64,000 nt of DNA from JAJEAO01 sp963667635 (GCA_965232015.1 OZ246946.1:3224001-3288000), one strand, 5' to 3'. Shown: positions 9,016-18,128, numbered from the stretch's first letter. Made by a program: numbers and translations. The notes: a model not told the origin generated them from the letters alone.

Positions 9016-9807
9016 ATGACCCCCGAGTCCCTGCTGCGCCTGCTCCACGACATCGCCGACGGACGCACTCTACCCGCCGACGCCGTCCGCCAGCTTCGCT
9101 ACCCCTTCGAGCCGGTCACGGGCGCGAACGAAACGACTCCCTTCGCCCGCCTCGACCACCACCGCGAGCTCCGCCGCGGCTTCCCGGAAGTCGTCCTCGC
9201 CGAGGGCAAGTCTCCCGAACAGGTCCTCCACATCACCGCGGCCCTCGCCCGCACCGCCAGCCAGACCCTCGTCACCCGGGTCACGCCGCCACTGTCCCGA
9301 CAGCTCACCGCCGCGATCCCCGACGCGATCGAGCACCCCGAGGCCCGGGCGGTCGTCGTGAGCCGCACCCGGCCCACGCCGCTCGACGCGCGAATCGGCG
9401 TCGTCTCCGCCGGCACCGCCGACATCCCGGTCGCGGAGGAGGCCGCCCTCACCGCCCGGCTCATGGGAGCGGAAGTCCGGCGCACCTACGACGTGGGCGT
9501 CGCCGGCATCCAGCGTCTCCTCACCGAGGCCCCCGGTTTCGCCGAGCTCCACGCGCTCGTCGTCGTGGCCGGGATGGAGGCCGCGCTCGCTCCGGTGGTG
9601 GCGGGGCTCGTCCCGTGCCCGGTGATCGCGGTCCCGACCTCGACCGGCTACGGCGCCTCCTTCCGGGGCCTCGCCGCGCTCCTCGCTCTCCTGAACTCCT
9701 GCTCCCCCGGCGTGACGGTCGTGAACATAGACAACGGTTTCGGCGCCGGGTACGCCGCCGCGCTCGCGGTGGCTCACTTCCGCCGGCTGGATTCCGACTC
9801 CCGCTGA
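9016..9807 (+). CDS. larB: LarB, nickel-pincer cofactor biosynthesis protein
   Basis: 264 residues from the ATG at 9016. The C-terminal half (VVVSAGTADIPVAEEAALTARLMGA-like region and VPTSTGYGASFRGLAALLALLNSCSPGVTVVNIDNGFGAGYAAAL) is characteristic of PurE-related LarB, which carboxylates and hydrolyses nicotinic acid adenine dinucleotide in the first step of making the nickel-pincer nucleotide used by lactate racemase-type enzymes. LarB proteins are about 240-270 residues, matching this. larC and larE are not in the window, so it is an orphan here. An open frame extends upstream to 8830 but consists of repeat DNA. The 3' end overlaps the convergent glycosyltransferase gene by 34 bp. Confidence 0.9.
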   Translation: MTPESLLRLLHDIADGRTLPADAVRQLRYPFEPVTGANETTPFARLDHHRELRRGFPEVVLAEGKSPEQVLHITAALARTASQTLVTRVTPPLSRQLTAAIPDAIEHPEARAVVVSRTRPTPLDARIGVVSAGTADIPVAEEAALTARLMGAEVRRTYDVGVAGIQRLLTEAPGFAELHALVVVAGMEAALAPVVAGLVPCPVIAVPTSTGYGASFRGLAALLALLNSCSPGVTVVNIDNGFGAGYAAALAVAHFRRLDSDSR

Positions 9808-11198
9808 GCCGCGCCGCCGGCGGGACCGGTGGCGAAACGGACCGCGAGCCAGGCGACCGCCGCCGGGGCCAGGTACTCGGCGAGCCGCAGCCCCGGCGGC
9901 AGGGTCCATTCCGCCCCCGGAGGCGTCGTCCACAGCGGCTCGTAGCTGAGCACCGAAGTCGCCGACAGCGCCAGCACGCCGGCGAACCAGCCGCGCCGCT
10001 CCGGGTGGAGCAGGAGGAACGGCAGGCTCCACGACAGGTACCACGGATGAGCGACCGGAGACAGCAGGAACCCGGCGGCCGCGAGCGCCCCCATCGAGAA
10101 CGCCGGCGGCTCCCTCCGGACGAGCAGCACCGCCCCGACGGCGAGCACGCCCGAAAGCGCCGCCGGACGCGCCAGCTCTCCGACCGCCGCCTCGAGCGGC
10201 AGGAACAGGCTCTCGTTGAACCGCCAGTGCCGGGCGTAATGGAGCAGGCTGAAGCCCAACTCGCCGAGCCGCGCCACGACGCCATCCCCGACCCGCTCCG
10301 GCGTGAGCAGCGGCGCAAACGGAATCGCCATCGCCACCCCCGCAACCAGGACGACCGCAGCCCGCGCTCGGGACCGCACGGAGGTCCGCATGGCCAGGAA
10401 CGGAACCAGCGCCAGCCCGGCGAACTTCACCGCCCCCGACAGCCCCGCGAGCGCCGCCGCCCGGAGCACCCGCCCCGACGAGGCGGTGGCCAGCGCGAGC
10501 CCGACGAGCGCCACCCCGAGCGCATCCCCGTGCCCGCTCCCCGCGATCTCCACGACCGCCAGCGGATTCCAGACCCACGCGGCGACGAGCAGCGGGTCCA
10601 GCCCCCGGCGCCGCAGCAACAGGATCAACGCCGCGACCAGCGCCGCCTCCGCAAGAACGAACCCCGCCTTGAGCATCCCCCGCATCGCCGCCGGACCGGG
10701 AGCGAGCGAAGTCACCGCCGCGGCGAACCACTGCGCCCCCGGCGGCCAGATCGCGGGCAGCATCCAGTACTCGACGTCGTCCCGGATCTCGGGGAGTCGC
10801 TCGCGGAGTTCGTCCAGCGCCGGGTGATCCGGCGGCTGCGCCCACGGATCGAGTCCGGCGGCGACGACCTGCCCCTCCCAGACCGCCCGGTGGAGGTCGC
10901 CCGAGAGCACCGGAGGCCCGGCGAGGAAGACCGCCCGCGTGACCGCCCCGGCGATCAGCACGACCGCGAGAACGCCCCGTCCTGACCGCCGCTTCCTCGC
11001 CAGCGCCCGGCGCACGGCCCACACCACCGGGCCGAATGCGGCCAGATGGAGCGCCGCGTGGACAACGAACCCGCTCGCACCAGCCAGCTCTCCCCCCAGC
11101 ATCATTCCCCCGAGCGTCCCCAGCGCGGCGACGTGAACCCCAGCCGCGATCCACGCTCCGCCGCCACCCAACCTCACCCCTCGCACCCCGGCCACCAT
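9774..11198 (-). CDS. GT-C fold (GT87-like) mannosyltransferase-type membrane protein
   Basis: 474 residues with about ten hydrophobic membrane segments. After the second segment comes a loop PVLSGDLHRAVWEGQVVAAGLDPWAQPPD, which resembles the SDD-x-x-R-Y-x-W-DG loop of polyprenol-phosphate-dependent GT-C glycosyltransferases (GT87/DUF2029); the acidic residue there is the likely catalytic position. A further conserved-looking segment is SPVAHPWYLSWSLPFLL near the C-terminus, common in this family. The donor is probably a lipid-linked hexose; the acceptor is unknown. I place the start at 11198 because upstream codons translate palindromic repeat DNA. Confidence 0.75.
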   Translation of the reverse strand: MVAGVRGVRLGGGGAWIAAGVHVAALGTLGGMMLGGELAGASGFVVHAALHLAAFGPVVWAVRRALARKRRSGRGVLAVVLIAGAVTRAVFLAGPPVLSGDLHRAVWEGQVVAAGLDPWAQPPDHPALDELRERLPEIRDDVEYWMLPAIWPPGAQWFAAAVTSLAPGPAAMRGMLKAGFVLAEAALVAALILLLRRRGLDPLLVAAWVWNPLAVVEIAGSGHGDALGVALVGLALATASSGRVLRAAALAGLSGAVKFAGLALVPFLAMRTSVRSRARAAVVLVAGVAMAIPFAPLLTPERVGDGVVARLGELGFSLLHYARHWRFNESLFLPLEAAVGELARPAALSGVLAVGAVLLVRREPPAFSMGALAAAGFLLSPVAHPWYLSWSLPFLLLHPERRGWFAGVLALSATSVLSYEPLWTTPPGAEWTLPPGLRLAEYLAPAAVAWLAVRFATGPAGGAAQRESESSRRK

Positions 11199-11202
11199 AC
11201 CG

Positions 11203-11384
11203 GCGGGCCGGACTCCAGTCTCTTGCCGGCGCGCCGGACTCCAGTCCGGCAATTCCCAAGCGAGCTGCCGGCGCCCTTGGAGCGCCGGACTCCAGTCCGG
11301 CACCGAGAGTCTTGGCCAACCGGCGCCGCCGGAGCGCCGGCCTATCGGAACGCCGGACTCCAGTCTTCCCGGTAGGGGCCCCCC
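11203..11384. repeat. GGACTCCAGTCC palindrome mosaic
   Basis: At least four copies or part-copies of GCCGGACTCCAGTCCGGC, joined by shared linkers (GCAATTCCCAAGCGAGCTGC at 11250-11269, CACCGAGAG at about 11301) and ending in TTCTCCCGG-like sequence with TAGGGGCC. The linker order is repeated at 38788-39008 and 39837-40054, so whole composite blocks have been copied. It fills the gap between the glycosyltransferase start and the secreted-protein gene. Confidence 0.8.
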
Positions 11385-11451
11385 GAAACCGTGTACCCTG
11401 TGCGGTCACCTTTACCAACCGGCCCCGCGCCGCCACCACGGAGACCATGCC

Positions 11452-11787
11452 ATGAAACGCCTCCTTCTCGCCCTCTCCATCCTCGCCCTCGTCTTCGGGT
11501 TCGCCGCGATCACGTCCGCCGAGGACACCGCCTACACCGGCTGGGTCGCCGACGAGGCCTGCGCCAAGGACTATTCCAAGGCCGGGAACGCCGAGCACCA
11601 GGGCTGCGCCACCGGCTGCCTCAACAACGGCGGCAACGTCGCCCTCGCCTCGCCGGACGGCTTCCACCTCCTCGACATCACCGCCGAGAAGGCGATGGAC
11701 CACCTCGGCATGGAGGTCGTCGTGATGGGCACTCTCGACGAGGCCACCAACACGATCAAGGTCTCCTCGATCAAGTCGAGCTCCTGA
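11452..11787 (+). CDS. Small secreted protein, DUF5818-like
   Basis: 111 residues. A clear signal peptide (MKRLLLALSILALVFGFAAITSA) is followed by YTGWVADEACAKDYSKAGNAEHQGCA, three spaced cysteines, and an OB-like ending GMEVVVMGTLDEATNTIKVSSI. This pattern matches small exported DUF5818-type proteins seen in Acidobacteria and relatives; their function is not established. The cysteines suggest disulphides or metal binding outside the cytoplasm. It stands alone and is followed by a strong terminator. Confidence 0.75.
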   Translation: MKRLLLALSILALVFGFAAITSAEDTAYTGWVADEACAKDYSKAGNAEHQGCATGCLNNGGNVALASPDGFHLLDITAEKAMDHLGMEVVVMGTLDEATNTIKVSSIKSSS

Positions 11788-11838
11788 CCCGGAACCCCTG
11801 AGTCGTCGCCGGCCCCGCGCCCGCGGCACGCCACCACG

Positions 11839-11876
11839 ACTCCCTGTCCGCCTGGCGCGGGCAGGGAGTTTTCCTT
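11839..11876 (+). terminator. Rho-independent terminator after the secreted protein gene
   Basis: ACTCCCTGTCCGC pairs with GCGGGCAGGGAGT across a short loop, followed by TTTTCCTTT. The stem is 12-13 bp with one mismatch and starts 52 bp after the stop codon at 11787. Confidence 0.8.
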
Positions 11877-11936
11877 TCCGCCGGTGCGTGGGCTCCGGGT
11901 AGGATGTCAAGGGCCCCCTGACCGGGAGCAGGCCCG

Positions 11937-13124
11937 ATGAGGCTCTTCTCATTGCCCGGCCACTGGCTCCGCGTCGCCACCTGGGCCGCGAGGTGCAAAG
12001 GCATGTCCGACGTAGCCAGGCGACGCTCTCCGCCTCCGCCGACCAGCGGCGGCCTCGGCGACCTCAACGTGACCTGGGACTCAAGGACCGTAGAAGGCAC
12101 TACGAGCTTGATCACTTGGTACTGGGACCCGGTGGACGGTACGGCCACCTACGAGGTGTACAAGCCCATCGCCGTGGACACGCTCGAAGTTAGCGCCTCT
12201 CCGTGTAGCGAAGTGACATGGTCCGACCAAGAGAACGCGGGCGCGAACCGGGAGAGGCTGTTCGTCATGGATGGCCAAGTCGCGCTCTTGTGCGTCCGGC
12301 CGAAGGCGGAAGCGGGTGAGGCGGAAGCCGATCCATCGTGGGCCTACGCGAGCGTGCCAAACCTGATCGCGGCGGCCGGTACGCACACGGACTGGGACGG
12401 GCGTACCCGTCTTCTCACATTCACAGGAGTAACGTTTGATGCTGGCTTCTCGTATGCCTTCCGGCGTGTGTTCACCTTGATCTCTGACCCGATGTTCGAT
12501 CCGCAGGATTGCGAGGACGGCATCCCACTGGAGAGCCTGGACACCGATGTCGTCGGCGTGGAACTCTCGTACGAATTTGCCATCGGCTTGACGCCCTACA
12601 CCCGTTACGGCCTGTGTTACCGGGCCGAGAACTCCGCAGGCATGTCCGCTTGGTCAGTGAGCACGACCGGGGGCACGACACTGCCCGCTGCGCCTCCTGT
12701 TCCTCAAGTTGCTGGCGACAGCTTCAGTTACACCTATACGAATGCTGCCATCCCGGTACGGTGGACCGTGATAACTACGGGACACTCGCAGATTCCGAGA
12801 AGGGGAAATGAGATCAACTACGACACGAAGGTGATCAAGGCGGTGAGGAACAGCAGTGTCACCGCTGCGATCTGCGCCGATCCTGCCAGCGGGCCGGCAG
12901 TCTCAGCCACTGACACGACTGAGGTCTTCACTGACGCGGCTGCGAGCCTCACGCTCGCGAATCATGCTCGCGGGTTCAGCACAAGCAGTTATTGGATGGC
13001 CGATCCGGGCGAAGGAAACACGCACTACTACTCACTCTGCATTCGAGCAAAGACGGCAGGTCACACCGAGGCCGGGCCGTGGAGTGCGGGGGGTAGATTC
13101 AGCATTCTCAATCCATCAAACTGA
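11937..13124 (+). CDS. Fibronectin type III-like protein (possible silent or truncated cassette)
   Basis: 395 residues in this frame, with two or more FN3-like units: GDLNVTWDS...ITWYWDPVDGTATYEVY, then TFTGVTFDAGFSYAFRRVFT...LTPYTRYGLCYRAENSAGMSAWSV, then a less conserved third module. No signal peptide; the first ~35 residues (MRLFSLPGHWLRVATWAARC...) look unlike protein domains, and the recognisable homology begins at about residue 36. From there it is paralogous, unit by unit, to the inverted pseudogene at 13229-14930, where the same segment follows further FN3 units. So this may be a displaced C-terminal portion rather than a free-standing gene. FN3 repeats usually mediate extracellular adhesion or carbohydrate contact. 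Confidence 0.55.
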   Translation: MRLFSLPGHWLRVATWAARCKGMSDVARRRSPPPPTSGGLGDLNVTWDSRTVEGTTSLITWYWDPVDGTATYEVYKPIAVDTLEVSASPCSEVTWSDQENAGANRERLFVMDGQVALLCVRPKAEAGEAEADPSWAYASVPNLIAAAGTHTDWDGRTRLLTFTGVTFDAGFSYAFRRVFTLISDPMFDPQDCEDGIPLESLDTDVVGVELSYEFAIGLTPYTRYGLCYRAENSAGMSAWSVSTTGGTTLPAAPPVPQVAGDSFSYTYTNAAIPVRWTVITTGHSQIPRRGNEINYDTKVIKAVRNSSVTAAICADPASGPAVSATDTTEVFTDAAASLTLANHARGFSTSSYWMADPGEGNTHYYSLCIRAKTAGHTEAGPWSAGGRFSILNPSN

Positions 13125-13228
13125 GTCCGCGCATCACGCCACATAAGCTGGCCTGACTCCAACGAACTCGGTGCTCCGTGAGGCGCGCCGGGGAGTGACT
13201 GGCTCGCAACAGCCGTCTTGGAGTGTGC

Positions 13229-14930
13229 TTACTCTGGCTGATGCTGCTTCACGACGCGACTGCCGGTGCTCCAAGGACGCTTGTCTTCGGTAGTATCGGA
13301 GAGCTGCGCACGGACGCAAACCCGATAGTCCACATCGCCTGTGTTAGCGGCATTGTCAGCATCGTAGGCACCAAGGGCGGCGCCGACGGCGAAGGTGATG
13401 CCGAATCCGTCCTGGGTGCTGCTCAGCGCCACGGTCGTAGAGGGTTCTGGGTGGTCGGCGTGCTTCTCCTCGCAGTGGGAAGGCGCAAGCTCTGGAACCC
13501 TGGTGCTGGCAGGGTCGTTGGTATCGCTCGTCAGAGGAGCCCTGGTGGGCATCGAGAGCACCGTAATCTCATAGTTCGTGGTAGTGCCAGACCTCGGAAC
13601 TCCGGCGCGACCCCGAGTCCCAACGCGCCAGACAGCATTCCGGGACGCCTTGTCGTGCTCGATCGTCGAGTCCGCGGCGGACGGCGCCGGAAGCGCACTG
13701 GGGAGAGTGACGATCCCGCTGGCATGGTACGCCCACTCAGAGGCTCCGGCCGAGTTCTCCGTGCGGTAGCAGAGTCAGTAGCGGGTATAGGGGCTGAGCT
13801 TCTGGACCCGGTATGAGCTCAACTCGAGATTGGCGACATCGCTCACTTCGTCGGCGATGGCGGTGCCCGAGTCGCAATCCTCCTCTGCGAAGGTCGTATC
13901 CGTTGGCGAGGTAAACACTCGTCGGAAGGCGTAGTTGAAGCCGGGGTCCAAGTGAAAGACGCCGAAGGTCAGGGCGGTCGTCCGGCGCCGCTCGTCGTCA
14001 ACCCGCCTCGGGCCGGCGACGGGCACTACCGAATGCCGGCCGAGGCGAATGACGTGGGGCCTAGCTTGTTGTCCACGACGGCACGCACACAAGGCAGGGT
14101 CACCATACCTCTCTCGCCACCCACAGCCTGCCGATCCTGACCGATAAGCTCAGTCGGGCTGCTAGCGTTCCGGCCATCGGTATTGTCGAGCCAGTTGAGA
14201 TCGTCTGCCTCCGGACACCGAACTGAGGTCACGGCCCCATTGGGATTGTTCGCGGAGACCCAGACCTCGTACTCTGCGCTCCGGTCTTCGGCTTGGTCCC
14301 AGTACCAAGTGACTGTTGTGCCCACGGTCTCCCACGTTACGTTGAGGTCGCCGGAGCCGCCGCTGGAGGTGGGAGGCAGAGTGGTCGTGCTCGTTCCCGT
14401 CGTGCTGATCGCCGACGAGGTCACGGTCCAGTCGCTCGCCGTGTTCTCGTCCTCGTCCTCCGGAAGCGCACGCGCCCGGAAGTCGTACTCCGTCCCCGAG
14501 TCCAGATCCGACGCCACGCAGCTCGTCCCGCTCACCGTGCCGTCGCCGCCGCCGCAGCTCGCTTCCTCCCATGAGCCGCCGTCCTCCCGCTCCTCGACCT
14601 CGTATCCGTCCGCTCCGTGCACCTCGTCCCACGCCAGCGAAATGCTGTCGTCGTCCCGGTCATCCGAGCGGAGATCTTCCGGAGCGGCGAGCGCCGTCCG
14701 GGTCGGGACCGGCGCGACGCCGGTCATGCCGGTCGAGCTCGCGGACCATTCGCCCGCCTCGGGATTGGTGAGGGCGCCCGTGAAGGCGCGGACGCGGACG
14801 GTGTAGGCGGTCTGGCCGGCGAGGTTGTCGGCCTGGTGGAAGGTCTGGTTGGCGGCCGTCAAAAACACCTGGTCCGAGTCGTCGGCAAGGGTGTGATCCC
14901 GGCTCGAACGCGGCGCGGGCGTGGGCCATA
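13229..14930 (-). pseudogene. Decayed fibronectin type III-like gene, inverted paralog of its neighbour
   Basis: Reading leftward, homology runs from about 14930 (VFLTAANQTFHQADNLAGQTAY, then the FN3 core ISLAWDEVHGADGYEVEERE) through GDLNVTWETV...TWYWDQ (about 14290-14375) to a stop at 14026. It resumes in another frame as ALTFGVFHLDPGFNYAFRRVFT...KLSPYTRY, stops at a TGA (13775-13777) exactly where the paralog has a glycine codon, then continues LCYRTENSAGASEWAY... to 13229. Thus one frameshift and one nonsense change. The 5' end is lost into the divergent DUF1684 gene. The two paralogs converge, with about 100 bp between them. Confidence 0.75.
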
Positions 14931-14944
14931 CAATCCCGGCCATC

Positions 14945-15910
14945 ATGACCTCGCACCGCCCGACCTCGACCCGCTTCGTCACCCCCGAAGCGGGACGATG
15001 TCGGCTGCCGTTGCTGCTCGCCATCCTTGCGCTGACCCTCGGGGCCGCCTGCGCCCCTCCCCCCGCCGCCTTCGATGAGGCCGCTTGGCGGGAGGCCGAG
15101 ACGGCGCACCGCGCCGAAGTCGAGGCGCGGCTCGTCTCCGACCGGAGCTGGCTCACCGTGGCGGGGCTCCACTTCCTCACCCCCGGCGAACACACCGTGG
15201 GCTCCGGCGAGGACGCGGATCTCCAGATCGCGGACCGTTTCGCCGAACTCGCCGTCACCGTCACCTTCCGTCCCGACGGGACCGCTTCCGCCCGGGTTGC
15301 GGAGGGCGTGTCAGCCACCGTGGGCGGGGAACCTTTCACCGAGGGCGAGCTGACCATTGGCGAGGACCACGCCGTCGTGCTCGACGATCGGATGTGGTTC
15401 TGGCTCCACACCAGCGGCGAGCGGCGGGCGCTGCGACTGCGGGACCTCGACTTCCCGCTGCGCGCCAACTTCACCGGGCGCAAGTGGTTCGACCTCAATC
15501 CCCGGTTCCGCGTCGAGGGCACGTTCGATCCGTATCCGGAGCGGATCACCGTCGAGGCCGTGAACATCCGGGGCGACATCGAGCCCTACGTCTCGGACGG
15601 CGAGGCGGTCTTCGACTGGGAGGGACAGGAAATCCGCATGCAGGCGTTCACCCGCGCCAACGGAAACCTGTTCTTCGTCATGGCGGATGGGACGAGTGGC
15701 AGCGAGACCTACCCCGCCGCCCGCTTCCTCACAGTCCCCCCGCCGGAGGACGGACGGGTGATCCTCGACTTCAACCGAGCCGAGTCACCTCCCTGCGGCT
15801 TCAGCCGGTTCACCACCTGTCCCACGCCCCCGCCCCAGAACCGCCTCCCGTTCCGCGTCGAAGCGGGCGAGCGCTACTACCACGCGACGATCATCCCCAC
15901 CGGGGATTGA
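14945..15910 (+). CDS. DUF1684 family lipoprotein
   Basis: 321 residues from ATG 14945 (an in-frame ATG at 14921 is also possible). The N-terminus LLLAILALTLGAACAP is a lipoprotein signal with the lipobox ending in Cys. The C-terminus has the DUF1684 hallmark LDFNRAESPPCGFSRFTTCPTPPPQNRLPFRVEAGERYY. A central RKWFDLNPRFRVEGTFDPYP segment also fits. DUF1684 proteins are of unknown biochemical role and are probably periplasmic or outer-membrane anchored. It is followed at once by the small gene at 15940. Confidence 0.88.
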   Translation: MTSHRPTSTRFVTPEAGRCRLPLLLAILALTLGAACAPPPAAFDEAAWREAETAHRAEVEARLVSDRSWLTVAGLHFLTPGEHTVGSGEDADLQIADRFAELAVTVTFRPDGTASARVAEGVSATVGGEPFTEGELTIGEDHAVVLDDRMWFWLHTSGERRALRLRDLDFPLRANFTGRKWFDLNPRFRVEGTFDPYPERITVEAVNIRGDIEPYVSDGEAVFDWEGQEIRMQAFTRANGNLFFVMADGTSGSETYPAARFLTVPPPEDGRVILDFNRAESPPCGFSRFTTCPTPPPQNRLPFRVEAGERYYHATIIPTGD

Positions 15911-15939
15911 TCGCGGACCCCCCGCCGGCCCCTCCGTCC

Positions 15940-16344
15940 GTGCCCGTCGGCCTCTCCGTCGCCCTCGACCGGGACGTCGAGGGCGCGGAGCCGGAGATCT
16001 TCGCCGGGCACGCGATGAACGCCGCGCGCTGGGAGCTCTACGAGGCGGCCGAGGAAGCCGGGTTGACGCCACTCGACGAATTCGTGAGCCTCAGCCCGGA
16101 GGAGACCGAGATCCTCGCGGCGGACCTGAACTTCGACACCGACGTGGACACGGCGGCTCCCGTGGGCTGGTTCCCCGCCCACGAGGGCCTCGCGCTCGTC
16201 AAGACCTTGACCGCCGCGGTCCAGCGCGCCCCCGAAGACTACGCTGATCCGGAAGCGGTTCTCACCGAACTCCAGTCCCTCCAGCAGATCCTCTCGCTCG
16301 CCACTCGCGCCCGCGCCCACTTTCGCCTCGCCGTCGCCTACTGA
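15940..16344 (+). CDS. Conserved hypothetical protein
   Basis: 134 residues from GTG 15940; a TTG at 15907 overlapping the DUF1684 stop is an alternative that would give coupling. The sequence is acidic, helical and without signal peptide or membrane segment (FAGHAMNAARWELYEAAEEAGLTPLDEFVSLSPEE...LTELQSLQQILSLATRARAHFRLAV). I do not recognise a family. Codon use is that of the neighbours, and the spacing suggests cotranscription with the lipoprotein gene. Confidence 0.65.
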   Translation: MPVGLSVALDRDVEGAEPEIFAGHAMNAARWELYEAAEEAGLTPLDEFVSLSPEETEILAADLNFDTDVDTAAPVGWFPAHEGLALVKTLTAAVQRAPEDYADPEAVLTELQSLQQILSLATRARAHFRLAVAY

Positions 16345-16474
16345 TCCCGGATCGCCCTGTGGAGCGCCGGCCTCCGTCCAGACTGGCAAGGCGAGGCAAG
16401 GCAGATGGGAGACGCGCCACTCTCCACCGGTCCTCCCGGCAGAGGCAGGGCCTCCTCGGCCGCCGCTCGCGGGG

Positions 16475-17284
16475 CTACGCGGCGTCTCGGGGCGGGCTGC
16501 TGAAGTCGCGTGGGCGGAACTCCTCGGCGTTCGTGATGCTCGCGCTGCTTCCGGTGGCCCGGATCACGAAGAAGCCCCTCCGCTCCGCGTAGATCTGCGC
16601 CTTCGACTCGGCGCGCAGATAAGCGACCGCCCCGTAGTACCGAAGCGCGCCCTTGAGCGGGAGCAGTGTCGGAACTTCCCACATCGTCTCCTCGAAGCGG
16701 CGCATGTCCTTCACGAGGAGCGTGGTCTTGACCTCGACCGCGACGACATCGGTGCCGTTCCAGGCCAGGATGTCCAGTTCCCGCTGCCTGGCGTCACCAA
16801 GCGGATGTCGTCGGGCGAAGACCTGCGTCACCTCGACGCCGCGCCGCCGGAGGAGCCGCACCAGGTCGCCCTCGACCAGCGACGCCATCAGTTTTCCCCA
16901 CTGGCTGTTGAACCTGCGGTCCGTCTCGCGGAGCTGCCTCTCGGTCTTTCGGCCCTCCTCCTGGAGCGCGCGGATCCGCCTGTCGGTCTCGCGGCCCTCC
17001 TCCTGGAGCGCGCGGATCCGCCTGTCGGTCTCGCGGCCCTCCTCCTGGAGCACGCGGATGCGCCTGTCGGTCTCGCGGCCCTCCTCCTGGAGCACCCGGA
17101 GAGATTCCTCAGTCTTGCGATGGTCCTCCGCCCGCGCCCGCCGTTCGGCCTCCATCTCGGCGTGGAAGCGATTCTGGCGCTCCTCCAACGCCCTGTTCCC
17201 CTCGGCGACCTCGCGGAGGGTCGCCCAGACCTCCGCTGCGATCTTCTCCCACTCGGCCCCGCCCGACGCGATCACTCGACCCAT
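16475..17284 (-). CDS. Coiled-coil protein with C-terminal PD-(D/E)XK-like domain (DUF3782/COG5493 type)
   Basis: 269 residues. Residues about 10-130 are coiled coil and include four near-identical 14-residue units of the form (R)xLQEEGRETDRRI. The C-terminal half resembles a restriction-endonuclease-like fold: RQRELDILAWNGTDVVAVEVKTTLLVKDMRRFEE supplies D and E-x-K at the expected spacing, so the nuclease core could be active. Such proteins are common in cyanobacteria and other genomes rich in repeats; their role is unknown. A diverged paralog lies just upstream at 17368-18102 on the same strand. Confidence 0.75.
   Translation of the reverse strand: MGRVIASGGAEWEKIAAEVWATLREVAEGNRALEERQNRFHAEMEAERRARAEDHRKTEESLRVLQEEGRETDRRIRVLQEEGRETDRRIRALQEEGRETDRRIRALQEEGRKTERQLRETDRRFNSQWGKLMASLVEGDLVRLLRRRGVEVTQVFARRHPLGDARQRELDILAWNGTDVVAVEVKTTLLVKDMRRFEETMWEVPTLLPLKGALRYYGAVAYLRAESKAQIYAERRGFFVIRATGSSASITNAEEFRPRDFSSPPRDAA
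16950..17101 (-). repeat. 42-bp tandem repeat inside the coiled-coil gene
   Basis: Units of 42 bp start at 16950, 16992, 17034 and 17076, nearly identical in DNA, and each encodes 14 residues (two heptads), so copy number can change without breaking the frame. The last unit is partial. High DNA identity implies recent expansion or ongoing slippage. Confidence 0.85.
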
Positions 17285-17367
17285 GGGGCAGTGTAGCGAG
17301 CGGGGCTGGGCTCCGTGGGCGCCGCCTCAGGCGGACTGGAGGCTCCTCGCTCCCATCGTCATGCGGG

Positions 17368-18102
17368 TTATCCATCCCCGTCAGCGCCCGGTCCCCCGAG
17401 GATCCGCGGGCGGAAGTCCGGCGCATTCTCCATGTGGAGGCTCTTCCGTGTGCTGCGGATCACGAACATCCCTCGTTCCGCAGCGTGCTTCGCGGCATCA
17501 TTTTCACCTTCGAGGCAGGCCACGGCCCCATAGCACGGGCGCCCGCGGGCCGAGGCGGACAGAGTGGGAAGCTTCTTCATCAAGTCCTCGAAACGACGGA
17601 CGTGATCCAGTTCGAGGGGTTCTCTGACTCTGACGCCGACGATTCCACCGGAGACTTCAGCCATGAGATCGAGCGAGTCTCGCGAGTCTCGGCCGGGGCC
17701 CCCGACGGTGACGCGACCCGAGCGCCACAGGACCCGCATGCCGCGCTCCTCGAGAAGTCGCACCAGGCCACCCTGGAGGAGCGTTTCCACGAGAATCTCC
17801 CACTCGGTGATCAACTCTTCGTCACCCCAGCGTGCGAACAAGTCCACGTCACGCGGGACCTCGTCCAGTCGGCCGAGCCAACTTCGCGGCTTCTGGTCCC
17901 TCGACTCGTCGTCTTCGTTCAGGGAGTGCACGGTCGTGCGGTCTTGGTCGAGGCGGCGCGCGAGCTTGCGAATCTCCTCCGCCCGCTGTCGCTGACTCTC
18001 CTCGAGCCGCGCCTGTGCTGCCTTGATCTGATCGAGGGTCGCCCAGATCTTCGCCGTAGTCCGTTCCCGATCGGGTCCGCCGAGAGTGGTCGTCTTGCTC
18101 AC
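17368..18102 (-). CDS. Diverged paralog of the coiled-coil/PD-(D/E)XK protein
   Basis: 244 residues from GTG 18102. The N-terminus (TTAKIWATLDQIKAAQARLEESQRQRAEEIRKLARRLDQD) is a short coiled coil aligning with its neighbour, without the 14-residue repeats. The C-terminal domain aligns through DSLDLMAEVSGGIVGVRVREPLELDHVRRFEDLMKKLPTL...YGAVACLEGENDAAKHAAERGMFVIR. Where the neighbour has E-V-K this one has R-V-R, so the canonical acidic and lysine residues are missing and catalysis is doubtful. It may bind DNA or the paralog. Tandem arrangement suggests duplication followed by divergence. Confidence 0.7.
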   Translation of the reverse strand: MSKTTTLGGPDRERTTAKIWATLDQIKAAQARLEESQRQRAEEIRKLARRLDQDRTTVHSLNEDDESRDQKPRSWLGRLDEVPRDVDLFARWGDEELITEWEILVETLLQGGLVRLLEERGMRVLWRSGRVTVGGPGRDSRDSLDLMAEVSGGIVGVRVREPLELDHVRRFEDLMKKLPTLSASARGRPCYGAVACLEGENDAAKHAAERGMFVIRSTRKSLHMENAPDFRPRILGGPGADGDG

Positions 18103-18128
18103 GCCGGCAGCTTGGCCGGCGGGACGGT

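Noticed and set aside
8361..10985. 874-aa open frame over dnaG start, larB and the glycosyltransferase
   Set aside because: Proline/arginine-rich; conflicts with three well-supported genes.
9070..11952. 960-aa open frame antisense to larB and over the glycosyltransferase gene
   Set aside because: Low-complexity Arg/Gly translation of GC-rich DNA and repeats; real genes in both other frames.
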